Shown here piece after piece: positions 21,132 through 30,091 of a DNA stretch of 64,000 nucleotides. The stretch comes from Phycisphaerae bacterium RAS1 (lineage in GTDB: Bacteria > Planctomycetota > Phycisphaerae > UBA1845 > Fen-1342), in NCBI GenBank assembly GCA_007859745.1, contig SMLU01000002.1, forward strand, positions 550,942 to 614,941. The letters run 5' to 3'. The position numbers and the translations under genes were made by a program. The first letter of the stretch is position 1. Each line of letters begins with the position of its first letter. The notes beneath the pieces are model-generated. The model saw only the letters and a list, made by a program, of their open reading frames with translations. It made no database searches and was not told the DNA's origin.

Positions 21132-24095
21132 ATGGCGACCATCTACTCGGAACTCACGGCGCACGAGCAGGACTTCGCTACCAACAAAAAGGCGCCCTAC
21201 TCGAAGGACGGCGAGATCAAGAACAACGAGTACACGTTCGCCAATGATACATTGGAGAGCGGCGGCAACTCGGTCAGCGTCGTCACGCTGACGACCGATG
21301 ATTCGTCGAATTACTACTACGAAACCGAAACGACCAAGAGCCTGGTCGTCCTGCATTACACCGCCGGGCGCCTGAAGGGCGATGTCGGCGCACTCACCAC
21401 CGACGGCAACCACGTCAGCGTCTCCTACGTCGTCGCACGCGACGGCACCATCTATCGCCTCTTCGACGACAAGTACTGGTCCTACCACCTCGGCTCAGGT
21501 GCGGTGGGCGGAAACGAGCTTAACTCGAAACGCGGCGTCGGCATCGAGATTTCCAACGCCGGCTGGCTGGAGCTGCGCAACGAAACCGAGCTCTGGGCGT
21601 TTGTAAACCCGGACGTCGCCGGCTCCGGCAAGCACTACTGCAATACGACCGACACCGACGCGTATGTAAAGCTCGACACGCCCTTTCGCGAGAAGGAGTA
21701 CTTCGCAACCTACACGGACGCGCAGTACACCTCGACCCGCTCGCTGCTGAAGTACCTTGCCGCCCAGCACAGCATTCCGTACGAGTTTCTTGACGAAACC
21801 AAGCGCTACGAGCTGTTCGCCACGAACACCGAAGCGAAAGACTTCAAAGGCATCGCCTCGCACATCAACTTCCGCAGCTCGGGCAAATGGGACATCGGCC
21901 AGGCGTTCAAATGGGAAAAACTGACCGAGGACGCGCCGGCCGACACGCCTGCCGCGCCGCCGGCCGCCGGTCCGGCGCCTGCGCCCGCAGCGCCGCCCGC
22001 CGCGCCCGTCTCGAACTCGACCGCCTTCGCGCTGCCCATCGACCTGGGCAAAGGACTGGCCGTCACCGAAGAGAACCGCGATCTCTTCTACGAACACACC
22101 GAGCTGTCGAATCACGGCGGCTACTACCCGCTCGGCACGAACACCGTCTGGCATGGCGGCGTACACTTGCATGCCAATGTCGGCAAGGCGGTGCATGCCT
22201 GCGCCGACGGCGTCATCGTCGCCGCCCGCCTGCCGTCCGACGCGATGCTCGCCAACGGCGAATATGGCAGCCGCGCGTTCATTCTCGTGCAGCACCAGGC
22301 CCCGCCGGGTGGGTTCGAACCGCAGAAGCCCAAGACCGTGACGGGTTACACCATTTCTTCGCCCACGCTCAACCTGCGGCAGACGCCCGGCTCCTCGAAC
22401 AAGCCGGCCGACGACGTGATCGGACAGCTCATCGCCGGCGATCAGTTGGAGGCGACGGGCGAGCCGGTGCAGGTCGACGGCGGCCTGTGGGCGCCGGTCG
22501 TTGTATCGAACGCGGCCGACCCGATCCTGACCGGCGCGGAAGGGTACGTCTCGGCGCACGAAAGATACGTCACTCCGCTCTACGCCGGCGGGCCGCCCGC
22601 CGCCGGCACGCCGGGCTTGGCGTACTACTCGCTCTACGTGCATCTCAGCACGCAGGCCCTGGAGGTCGGCAACGCCGGCCTGGCGGACATCGCCTGGCTT
22701 CGGGCCGACGGCGGCGTGGTGACGGCGTTCAAGACGCTGGTGAACAAGCTGCCGCTGCGCGAGAAGCCGCTGGAGTCTCAGACCTGGTTCACGACGCTGG
22801 CCAAGGGCGCCGAGCTGCGCGTCGTCGACGCCCCGGAGCAGGGCGGCGACGGCAAGTACAACTGGCGCTTCATCGAAGTGGCCAGCGGCGACACGGCCAA
22901 CGCCGGTAAGCGCGGCTGGATTCCGGCCCAGCCCGAGTGGGTGCAGTCGATCGCGAACATCATGCCGAACACCGCCCTGCTCGACGCGCTGCGCTCGGGA
23001 AACATCGTCAAGCCGGCCGATTTCGTCAAAGCGCACGTCGGCGCCGGCGACAAGCTGTGGACGATGGGGGAGTACGGCTCGCCCGATTACCGCTCGGCCA
23101 TGATCCACTGGGAGATCTTCTCGCAGGACAACCTGGTTCCCTCCTGGCGCCAGGCGGTGGACAGCGAAGACGACTTCAACATGGACTGCCAGCAGATACT
23201 CGGGCTGGTCGAGCAGGATTTCTTCGGCTCCGACGAGGTGCTGACCGCCGACGAGATCGACCGCTTCTATTCCACCAATCCCAGCTCGAAGCTGCTGCGG
23301 CAGTGGGCCTGCCAGTTTGCCAGCGAGTGGGGCGTCGATCTGGACACCGCCATCGACAAGCTCAAGGGCCGCTGGTTCACCGGCCACCTGAAAGAGCGCA
23401 TCGCCCCCTACCTCTGGTGGGATGAAGCCGCGGCCGCCGGCGTCCCCCTTCCGGCCGGCAAGAAAGTCTGGCACTACAACCCGATCGCGCTGATGGACAT
23501 CGCCGGTCGTGTGGCCCCCGGCGGCGGTGGGTTGCCGTCGGGTGAAGACAGCGGCCCGGCCGACATTCACCTGTCGGTCACGTTCTGGAGTCAGTACGAA
23601 TCCGGCCACGGCTTCGAGCCTGGCGACACGTCGTGCTTCAAGGCGGCCAAGTCGATGGCGGAGGCCGCGGGCGCGACGGTCGCCGACCCGTCGCACCGCA
23701 TCCAGGTCGGGTTGTCGGAAGATGAAGACGGGAAGTTGTCGATCGACAGCGCCGCCGCCGAGCAGGGTCGCAAGTACATCGACCGGGAGCTGGAAGCCGG
23801 CCGGCCGGTAGTAGTCGGCGTCAGTCACGCGGACAAGTCGTACAACGTGGACAAGCTGACGGATCACTTTGTGCTGATCACCGGGCGCAAGCGCGACACC
23901 GCCGGGAACACGACCTACATGTATCACGACCCGGCTTCCGGGTCGAAGGGCGCCGACACGAACTCGAACAACCGATTCTCGATCGAGTCCGGAACGGGCA
24001 AGATGTACCGCGACGGCAAGATCGCCGATGGCGGCGTAGTCAGCCGGCGTTTCGAGGTCGCCATGGTCCGCCGAAATGAGGAAGCGCTGGCGTAG
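21132..24095 (+). CDS. Multi-domain peptidoglycan hydrolase, effector-like
   Basis: 987 residues, no signal peptide. Domains: Amidase_2, about 60-260 (H75 in LHYTAG, E139 in GVGIEIS, H244 in ASHINFR, K252); an Ala/Pro linker (270-292); an M23-like region, about 320-510, with WHGGVHLH where HxGxD is usual and YVHLS at the end; two SH3-like segments (LNLRQTPG at about 413; LPLREKPL at about 540); a helical region with DEVLTADEIDRFYSTN and VWHYNPIALM as in T6SS-associated cell-wall effectors; and a C39-like cysteine peptidase, about 810-980 (C835, H912, D933). ATG 21132 has GGAG upstream. The likely target is peptidoglycan stem peptides. The M23 part lacks the usual metal-binding Asp. Confidence 0.82.
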   Translation: MATIYSELTAHEQDFATNKKAPYSKDGEIKNNEYTFANDTLESGGNSVSVVTLTTDDSSNYYYETETTKSLVVLHYTAGRLKGDVGALTTDGNHVSVSYVVARDGTIYRLFDDKYWSYHLGSGAVGGNELNSKRGVGIEISNAGWLELRNETELWAFVNPDVAGSGKHYCNTTDTDAYVKLDTPFREKEYFATYTDAQYTSTRSLLKYLAAQHSIPYEFLDETKRYELFATNTEAKDFKGIASHINFRSSGKWDIGQAFKWEKLTEDAPADTPAAPPAAGPAPAPAAPPAAPVSNSTAFALPIDLGKGLAVTEENRDLFYEHTELSNHGGYYPLGTNTVWHGGVHLHANVGKAVHACADGVIVAARLPSDAMLANGEYGSRAFILVQHQAPPGGFEPQKPKTVTGYTISSPTLNLRQTPGSSNKPADDVIGQLIAGDQLEATGEPVQVDGGLWAPVVVSNAADPILTGAEGYVSAHERYVTPLYAGGPPAAGTPGLAYYSLYVHLSTQALEVGNAGLADIAWLRADGGVVTAFKTLVNKLPLREKPLESQTWFTTLAKGAELRVVDAPEQGGDGKYNWRFIEVASGDTANAGKRGWIPAQPEWVQSIANIMPNTALLDALRSGNIVKPADFVKAHVGAGDKLWTMGEYGSPDYRSAMIHWEIFSQDNLVPSWRQAVDSEDDFNMDCQQILGLVEQDFFGSDEVLTADEIDRFYSTNPSSKLLRQWACQFASEWGVDLDTAIDKLKGRWFTGHLKERIAPYLWWDEAAAAGVPLPAGKKVWHYNPIALMDIAGRVAPGGGGLPSGEDSGPADIHLSVTFWSQYESGHGFEPGDTSCFKAAKSMAEAAGATVADPSHRIQVGLSEDEDGKLSIDSAAAEQGRKYIDRELEAGRPVVVGVSHADKSYNVDKLTDHFVLITGRKRDTAGNTTYMYHDPASGSKGADTNSNNRFSIESGTGKMYRDGKIADGGVVSRRFEVAMVRRNEEALA

Positions 24096-24276
24096 ATCGA
24101 GCCCGGCGGAAGGCTCGGTCGCTTGACTTTGGCCCTTGGTTGAGGCATTTATTCAATAGGGAGCCGGGGGCGGGTGTTCACTTTTGATTGGGGGCACGTT
24201 GATTGTGCGGCCGGGCGAGTGGGCGGCAGGGTTTGTGTTGCGCCTCCGCTCACGCCCGGGGGGTAGAGGCGAGGCT

Positions 24277-25347
24277 ATGTTCACGGAAAACCCATGGCGG
24301 CATTCCAAGCCACTCCGGGCCGCTCCGCGCGGCCGCCGCACCCCGCCCGCCGCGCCCGTCGAGGCGGACACCTCGCCGGTCGCAGTCGAGCATTCATGGA
24401 TCAAGTTCAAGGTCGTCAATAACGACGACGGGGCGCCGCTGTCGGGCATCCTCCTCAAGGTCACGCAGCCAAACGGACGCCGGTTCGACTTCACCACCCG
24501 GCCGGACGGCGTGGTCGAGGTGGATGAGATCGACGCGGGCGCCTGCGGCGTCACGTGCGACCTGACGGACGCGCGGATCACCGATACATACGACTTTGTC
24601 GCCGTGGCGAATGAGCGTGTCGAACCCGACGACGCCAGCACCGCGACGCCCACCATTCGGATGGACCGCGCCGTCCGGATCGCGCAAATCGAGCCGCATA
24701 AAGTAGCCTCCGGCGAGACGCTGGAGAGCCTGGCGCAGGGCGCAGGCATGACCTGGCAGCAGCTCGCACTCTTCAATTTCGGCACCCAGATCCCGAGCGA
24801 GATCAACGAGTTCCTGCGCGACCAGGTCGGCTGCACGCAGCGCACGACCGACGGCAACAACTACCGGTTCGACGACGCCGACGACCCAGGCATCGTCTTT
24901 ATCCCTGCTGTTTGGCAGCAGGCCGATCTGGCGACCGACCAACAGCACATCATTCGCGTCAAAGCCTTCGGCGGGCTGCAACTCTGCATCCGGCTGGCGT
25001 GCGACCCGGCGGCGGCCGAGTCGATGGATGACCGATTCGTCCTGACCAGCACCGACGGCACGTATCGAGAAGAGAAAACCGTCAGCGATGATGAGCGGCC
25101 CGGCGACGACTACGTTGACCTGCACTTCAGCGGTCTGAAGAGCGATGCGTCCTACACGCTTCAGGTCTTTGAATCAGAAGGCGCCGCGCCGGTCACCATC
25201 TTCGAGAATGTCCCCTACGCACGCCTGGCCGGCCTTTCGCCGCACACCGCAGAGTCGCGCGACGAGGATCTGGTTCTGGAGGCGGCCGACGCGGAATTCG
25301 CGGAAGACGCGCCCGAAGACGGCGCTGCCGACGCCGGCGAGGCGTAG
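24277..25347 (+). CDS. LysM carrier-like protein, paralog B
   Basis: 356 residues, no signal peptide. It is a paralog of the protein at 20255, with the same order: KPLRAAPRGRRTP N-terminus, Ig/CarboxypepD-reg-like domain (WIKFKVVNNDDGAPLSGILLKV...EVDEIDAGACGVTC), LysM (IEPHKVASGETLESLAQGAGMTWQQLALFNFG) and DPGIVFIPAVW. It carries an extra C-terminal domain of about 130 residues (LCIRLACDPAAAESMDDRFVLTSTDG...YTLQVFESEGAAPVTIFENVPYARL), beta-rich, and an acidic tail. Start chosen by alignment with the paralog. It ends 20 bp before the zincin gene and may chaperone or target it. Confidence 0.78.
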   Translation: MFTENPWRHSKPLRAAPRGRRTPPAAPVEADTSPVAVEHSWIKFKVVNNDDGAPLSGILLKVTQPNGRRFDFTTRPDGVVEVDEIDAGACGVTCDLTDARITDTYDFVAVANERVEPDDASTATPTIRMDRAVRIAQIEPHKVASGETLESLAQGAGMTWQQLALFNFGTQIPSEINEFLRDQVGCTQRTTDGNNYRFDDADDPGIVFIPAVWQQADLATDQQHIIRVKAFGGLQLCIRLACDPAAAESMDDRFVLTSTDGTYREEKTVSDDERPGDDYVDLHFSGLKSDASYTLQVFESEGAAPVTIFENVPYARLAGLSPHTAESRDEDLVLEAADAEFAEDAPEDGAADAGEA

Positions 25348-25367
25348 TCGAGCACGAGGACCCTCCC

Positions 25368-26753
25368 ATGGCAGACGATACAACCGGCACCGGCTCCTGG
25401 GCGCTGACCCACGAAGCGCCGCCGCGCGAGCACGGGGTCGAAGAGACTGCGGCGGCGCCGGCCGCCCGGACGCGCCGCCGGATTCAGGTGAACGAGCCGC
25501 TGGTCATTGTCGGGCAGGTTCCGGTGGTTGAGTTCGTGACCGACGCCGACAACGACCACGTCGCCGACGCCACCGGCAGCGTGGCCCGCTTCGCCCGCGT
25601 CGGACTCTGGGACAACGCGTTCGGCGCCGGCGGCGCGCTGCTGAACAACGCCGCCGAAGCGACGAACTTCGTCGGCGCCGACTCGCGCCGCTTCTATGTT
25701 CGTGTCCGCGACCGCGGCGCGTCGGGCCAGGTTCGGGTGTACTGGAAAACCGTCTATCCCAATCGCCGTGACAAGGACGCACCGGCCCGCGGCTATGTGA
25801 CGTGTGTCGAAACCGCGGCGGGCTCCGGCATATTTGTTTCCAAGGCCCTCATGCTCGTGACCGACGGCGCGGACGCCGTTCAGCGAACGCACAACGGATT
25901 GACCGGCGACGCCGGCGGCCTGCGGGCGCGCGACGAACCGGACCACCGCCTGCGGCGGGTCAACGTGTTCACGCACGTCGTCGCCGAGTATCGCCCCAAT
26001 CCGCGCGGGACGGTCTTCCGCCAGCAGATCCCCGTTTTTCAACGGAACCCCGAGTCACGCAAGAAGCTGCCGCTCCAGATTTTCGTCCTGCGGCGCGTCG
26101 CCGGCGGCCAGCCCGTCACCGCGTTCAACACCATCTGGCGTTCCGATCTGCGCGTCATTCGCCAGACGTACGCCCGCCTGGGAATCTGGGTGCACACCGT
26201 CAACGTCGCGGGCACGCCGAATTCGCGCGTCGTTCGCGACGGGATCGACAGCCTGGTCGAAATGGACCCGCCCGCCGGGATCAACGTCGGTAATCTGAGC
26301 GTCGCGGACGAGAAGACGCTCAGCAACACGGCCGCCAGCATGCTCAGCACGGTTCGCCTCTTCTACGTGGGCGCCTTCGCCAGCGGCAACGGCGGCGAGG
26401 CCAGCCCCGACAGCGCGATCGCCGCTTCCCCCGACCCGGCCGGCAACATGCCGCTGGCCGGCAATGCGTACGTGGCTCGCGCCGTCGTCGGTCCGTACGC
26501 CGCGGCCCACGAAATCGGCCACCTGCTGATCGACAAGTCGCGCCTGGTCGTTTCGTCGGGACACTACGTCGCGCCGGCGGGCGCCGCCGGGACGCTCCGA
26601 CCGGACACGCGCAACCTGATGTCTCCGGCGGCGCTGCCACTGCGTGAGACGGCGACGGCGCCCAAGCGCCTCTGGGACAATGACGATGCCGACGCCTACA
26701 ACCAGCACCAGCGAATTCTCGTGCGGCCGTCGCGGTTCCTTCGAAACTGGTAG
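25368..26753 (+). CDS. Zincin-like metalloprotease, effector-like
   Basis: 461 residues, no signal peptide. The C-terminal third has a zinc-protease signature HEIGH (in PYAAAHEIGHLLIDKS), a downstream His (SSGHYV) and NLMSP, which looks like a Met-turn. The N-terminal two-thirds is beta-rich (FYVRVRDRGASGQVRVYWKTVYPNRRDKDAP), with no domain I recognise. GAGGA precedes ATG 25368. The adjacent LysM paralog B and the hydrolase two genes upstream suggest a set of exported enzymes; the substrate is unknown. Confidence 0.72.
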   Translation: MADDTTGTGSWALTHEAPPREHGVEETAAAPAARTRRRIQVNEPLVIVGQVPVVEFVTDADNDHVADATGSVARFARVGLWDNAFGAGGALLNNAAEATNFVGADSRRFYVRVRDRGASGQVRVYWKTVYPNRRDKDAPARGYVTCVETAAGSGIFVSKALMLVTDGADAVQRTHNGLTGDAGGLRARDEPDHRLRRVNVFTHVVAEYRPNPRGTVFRQQIPVFQRNPESRKKLPLQIFVLRRVAGGQPVTAFNTIWRSDLRVIRQTYARLGIWVHTVNVAGTPNSRVVRDGIDSLVEMDPPAGINVGNLSVADEKTLSNTAASMLSTVRLFYVGAFASGNGGEASPDSAIAASPDPAGNMPLAGNAYVARAVVGPYAAAHEIGHLLIDKSRLVVSSGHYVAPAGAAGTLRPDTRNLMSPAALPLRETATAPKRLWDNDDADAYNQHQRILVRPSRFLRNW

Positions 26754-26755
26754 CC

Positions 26756-27334
26756 ATGCGACCGACACTGCTCATGTTGCTCTGTACAATTCAGTACGGA
26801 TGCGCGGAGACGCGAACCATGATGGCGACTGATGTGACCCCACCCCGCATCGCGGAGCTGGAAGAAGAACTGGGCACCGTGGACGTCAACCCGATCGAAA
26901 GGGAGGCTGCGCTGAGCAAGTTCGACGCGCAGACGCGCGATGCGCTCGCGGCGCAGCTCGCGCGACGCGTCGCGCCGCCCCCGGCCGGCCGCGTCGTGGC
27001 CGGCCTGGCGTTGATCCTCTCCGATCGCAACCGAGCAGACGTCGAAGCCGTGTACGTCTTGAACCTCCGATCGCCCGACGCCGGCGCGCGCCGTGCGTCG
27101 CTCTACGGGCTGGACAAGCTCGGCCACGCGGCGATCATCGACTTCGCCGTTTCCGCGCTGCACGACCCCGACGACGGCGTGCTCGACGCCGCCTGCTGGA
27201 TCCTGTCACAAAGGGGCAAGAACGACGAGCGCATTGGCGCGCTGCTTCAGAACACGGCCGACGCGCATCGCGACGACCCGCGCTTTCCCATGAGCAACGC
27301 CCTGCTGGAGGGCGCCGGCTATCGTCCCGAGTGA
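26756..27334 (+). CDS. Small HEAT-like protein, possible immunity factor
   Basis: 192 residues; begins 2 bp after the zincin stop, so the two are very probably co-translated. The N-terminus MRPTLLMLLCTIQYGCAE could be a short lipoprotein signal, but the lipobox is poor. The body has two or three HEAT-like helical repeats (SPDAGARRASLYGLDKLGHAAIIDFAVSALHDPDDGVLDAACWILSQRG). Position right after a toxin-like enzyme and a binding-type fold would fit an immunity protein; this is inference from context only. Confidence 0.62.
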   Translation: MRPTLLMLLCTIQYGCAETRTMMATDVTPPRIAELEEELGTVDVNPIEREAALSKFDAQTRDALAAQLARRVAPPPAGRVVAGLALILSDRNRADVEAVYVLNLRSPDAGARRASLYGLDKLGHAAIIDFAVSALHDPDDGVLDAACWILSQRGKNDERIGALLQNTADAHRDDPRFPMSNALLEGAGYRPE

Positions 27335-27417
27335 GTCCAACCGCGCGCGATCCAATTGAATCCGGTAGGGTCCGCTGTGCGGACCCTTCGCGCTGAGCGC
27401 CCCTTCTCGGCCGCGGC

Positions 27418-27985
27418 TCAACCTCCCGACAGCAGCGCCACAAACGGATTGATATCCAGCACGTTCACGCTTCCATCCCCGTCAATGTCCCCGTGTTGAT
27501 ATTGCAGCCGGGAAATTGGTTGGCGTACTCGGTCGGATTCGCCAGCGCCAGCACGAACGGGTTGATATCGAGCACGTTGACCTGGCCGTCACAGTTCATG
27601 TCGCCCATGACCGCGACCGCGTTCACCGTGATCCGCACACCGTTCGACAGATAGCTGACCTGCGCGCCGAAGGGCAAATCGAGCGTCGAAAATTGGCCGC
27701 TGCGCGTTGTGGCCGTCAAAACGTCGAACGTCTGCCCCACCGTCGGCGTGAATCCACTGGTGTAGCGCACGCGCAGCGTTCCCCCGAGCGTGGCGGCGCC
27801 CGTGACGGCCAGCCGGTCGTGTCCGCTGCCGGGCGTCGTGCCGGCGATATCAAACGTCGCACCATCCGCATGAATGGATGAGGAACTGACGCGCAGGACG
27901 CCGTTGCTCATTCCCGAGAAGTTTCCCTTGGCCGTCCCGCCGCTGATAGCCAGCGTCGCGCCGGGCGCCGTATCCCACGTGGCGC
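27418..27985 (-). pseudogene. Truncated, frameshifted secreted protein with dockerin-like tail
   Basis: The readable part begins near 27985 with a beta-helix-like repeat (APGATWDTAPGATLAISGG...GNFSGMSNGVLRV), has no signal peptide or start, and runs into dockerin loop GDMNCDGQVNVLDINPF. A one-base deletion near 27487, in a G-run, shifts the frame so that translation stops at 27465. In the other frame the tail continues GDIDGDGSVNVLDINPF...LLSGG to a stop at 27418. So the gene lacks its 5' end and has a broken 3' end. The shift could be a sequencing error; the missing 5' end could not. Confidence 0.8.
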
Positions 27986-27989
27986 CGGG

Positions 27990-28162
27990 GGCCGACTCCT
28001 CTTGCGGCGCTGGGCCGGGCCTATTCAGCAGCCGGTCGCGACGGCGAGGCGGAGCCGGCGCTGGCCGAAGCGCTCAGACTTCTGCAAGCCGCGCTGGGCG
28101 AGAATCACCCGCGAGCACAGACGGTCGCCGCCGAGCTGGAGCATCTGCGCGCGGTGAAGTGA
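27990..28162 (+). pseudogene. 3' fragment of a TPR protein gene
   Basis: From about 28001, reads LAALGRAYSAAGRDGEAEPA, then LAEALRLLQAALGENHPRAQ and TVAAELEHLRAVK before the stop at 28160-28162. This is a tetratricopeptide C-terminus as found on planctomycete TPR kinases. No start or upstream part is present; it abuts the truncated 5' side of the dockerin pseudogene. The two remnants point away from each other, so an internal deletion removed both 5' halves, or the assembly joined two loci. Confidence 0.72.
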
Positions 28163-28164
28163 CG

Positions 28165-28268
28165 CCACGGTCCGCACAGCGGACCCTACGAATCTCCGCG
28201 GTCCGCACAGCGGACCCTACAAATCTACGAATCTACGAATCGGTAGTAGGGTCCGCTGTGCGGACCAC
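28165..28268. repeat. GGTCCGCACAGCGGACC palindrome array
   Basis: Two direct copies (about 28168 and 28200) and one inverse copy (about 28250) of GGTCCGCACAGCGGACCCTA, separated by short AATCTACG units. Single copies are at about 27363-27385 and 36210-36232. They may serve as terminators for flanking genes; no T-run is present. Confidence 0.82.
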
Positions 28269-28310
28269 CGCCTGGACGGCGCTGCGGGCAACCAAGCACA
28301 CCGCGCGCCG

Positions 28311-29108
28311 TTACAGTGACACGCGCGTCGTGGTGGCCGCGTCGAGCCGCTGCCGCCGGCCATCCGCCCGCCGAATCACCAGCGCGCCGTCCAGACCGAT
28401 TTCCAGCACGATTCCTTCAACCCGCGCCCCGCCGGAAACGACGGCGATTGGTCGGCCGATGTCTTCGCAGCGCTGCCGCCACGCGGCGGCGAGCGACTCA
28501 GCCGCTTCGGCCGCAAGCGCGAGCGACGCGTCAAGCCGGCGAAGCAGTGCGTCCAGCAGTCGCGTTCGGTCGATCGCGTCTTTCGACGACATTTCGAGCG
28601 ACGTCGCCCGCCCCGCCAGCTCCGCGGCGAAGTGACCGGCCTGTTGCAGGCAGTTGATCCCGATGCCGATGACCAACGCCCGGCTCAGGCCGCCGGACAG
28701 CGGCGTCGATTCCGCCAGCACTCCGCCGAGTTTTCTGCCGTCTACCGCCAGATCGTTCGGCCACCGAATCCGCGGCCGGACGTCCGGCGCCGCGACGGCG
28801 ATCGCTTCGCATGCCGCCACGCAGGCGATCGTCGTCGCCTGCAGAATTCGTCGCGAGTCAGCCGGCTCGCGGAGCAGAACGCTCACCAGGATGGACGAGC
28901 CGCGCGGCTCGATCCACTTCCGCCCCAGCCGGCCGCGCCCGGCGGTTTGATGCTCGGCAATCGCAACCGCCCCATCGGCCAGCACCGCCGCCTCGCGCAG
29001 TAAGAACGCGTTCGTGCTGTCGATCTCGCGGAAGTGCAGAATCTCGCTGCCCACGCGGCACAACTCGCCGCGCGGCGGCAATTCGGCCAGGCGAATCAGC
29101 CCGCTCAT
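28311..29108 (-). CDS. birA: Biotin--[acetyl-CoA-carboxylase] ligase
   Basis: 265 residues. Attaches biotin to the carboxyl carrier protein via biotinyl-AMP. Core motifs: EIDSTNAFL, the nucleotide-binding GRGRLGRKW, LRWPND-type RIRWPNDLAVDGRKLGGVLAE and GIGINCLQ. The short N-terminus shows no helix-turn-helix domain, so it is probably a monofunctional ligase without the repressor role of E. coli BirA. The start overlaps the panB stop by 4 bp (ATGA), implying an operon with panB. Confidence 0.94.
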   Translation of the reverse strand: MSGLIRLAELPPRGELCRVGSEILHFREIDSTNAFLLREAAVLADGAVAIAEHQTAGRGRLGRKWIEPRGSSILVSVLLREPADSRRILQATTIACVAACEAIAVAAPDVRPRIRWPNDLAVDGRKLGGVLAESTPLSGGLSRALVIGIGINCLQQAGHFAAELAGRATSLEMSSKDAIDRTRLLDALLRRLDASLALAAEAAESLAAAWRQRCEDIGRPIAVVSGGARVEGIVLEIGLDGALVIRRADGRRQRLDAATTTRVSL

Positions 29109-29956
29109 TTTTCGCCAGCGGCCACCGGCCGGCCGCTCATGGGGTAGACGTGTTCGGGCCGCGGATAAACCCCCGTCTCGATGTCCGCGACGTAGCGCTC
29201 CATCGCCTTGCCGATCGTTTCGTCCAGCCGGGCGAGCGCCGGCACGAAGCGCGGCACGCGGGCGGCGCCGAACCCGAGCATGTCCTGCGTCACGACCACG
29301 TGCCCGTCGCAGGCCGGCCCGGCGCCGCAGCCGACAACCGGCACGTCCACCGCCGCCTTCACCGCCAGCGTCGCCTCGTTCGGCACGGCTTCGAGCAGCA
29401 GCATGATCGCCCCAGCCTCCACCGCCGCGCGGGCGTCCTGCACCAGCTCAGCGATTGCCGCCTCGTCGCGCGCCTGGGCCTTGTAGCCGTTGGGCGTCAG
29501 CACCTGCTGCGGCCGCAGCCCCAGGTGCACAATCACGTCGATGCCGATTCGGCTGACGCCGCTCACCAATTCAGCTTCGTCGCGCCCGGCCTCGATCTTG
29601 ACCGCGTCGCATCCAGCCTCATCGCGGAAGCGGCGGGCTGCCGCGATCGCGACATCGATGCCGCGACTGAGCGACACGTAGGGCATGTCCCCCACCAGCC
29701 AGACGCGCGGAGCGCCGCGGCGCACCGCCTCGGCCAGCGTGACCATGAGATCGAGCGGAACATCGCGCGTATTCGGGCGCCCCAGCAGCACCGTGCCCAT
29801 CGAATCTCCCACCAGCAGGCTGTGAACACCGGCCGCCTGCGCCAGCGCCGCCGTCGGAAAATCGTAGGACGTGAGCATCGCGAACTTCCGTCCGGCGGCC
29901 GCCCGCCGGCGAAGTTGTTCCAGTGTGATGCGCGCATGCGGAGCAGAAGCGTTCAT
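29105..29956 (-). CDS. panB: 3-methyl-2-oxobutanoate hydroxymethyltransferase
   Basis: First committed step of pantothenate synthesis: transfers a hydroxymethyl group from methylene-tetrahydrofolate to ketoisovalerate. 283 residues, normal. Motifs: KFAMLTSYDFPTAALAQAAGVHSLLVGDSMG (metal and substrate site), DMPYVS, AVKIEAGRDE, IDVIVHLGLRPQ, LLLEAVP and GCGAGPACDGHVVV. ATG 29956 is used, with GAGG just upstream; the open frame extends to 30028 without conserved residues. Confidence 0.95.
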   Translation of the reverse strand: MNASAPHARITLEQLRRRAAAGRKFAMLTSYDFPTAALAQAAGVHSLLVGDSMGTVLLGRPNTRDVPLDLMVTLAEAVRRGAPRVWLVGDMPYVSLSRGIDVAIAAARRFRDEAGCDAVKIEAGRDEAELVSGVSRIGIDVIVHLGLRPQQVLTPNGYKAQARDEAAIAELVQDARAAVEAGAIMLLLEAVPNEATLAVKAAVDVPVVGCGAGPACDGHVVVTQDMLGFGAARVPRFVPALARLDETIGKAMERYVADIETGVYPRPEHVYPMSGRPVAAGEK

Positions 29957-30091
29957 ACCTCGCCAATCTGCCGGAGATACTCGGCCCGTACGTAACACAA
30001 CCTCACCCGACTCAGGAATGATACGCAAGCCGCGGCGGCCCGCACAGACCGCCCATTCGGGCGTCTCGCCCGGACGACCCCGCCGCCCGAC

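Noticed and set aside
21495-23927. 810-codon open frame antisense to the multi-domain hydrolase
   Set aside because: Arg/Val/Gly-rich shadow; the sense strand has clear catalytic motifs across the whole stretch.
20255-27334. Type VI or contractile-injection apparatus
   Set aside because: Only effector-like genes are present; no sheath, tube, baseplate, VgrG, PAAR or AAA+ component was found.
27465-27911. A complete 148-residue dockerin protein
   Set aside because: It lacks a signal peptide, its frame continues upstream of the Met, and its tail is frameshifted, so it is a remnant.
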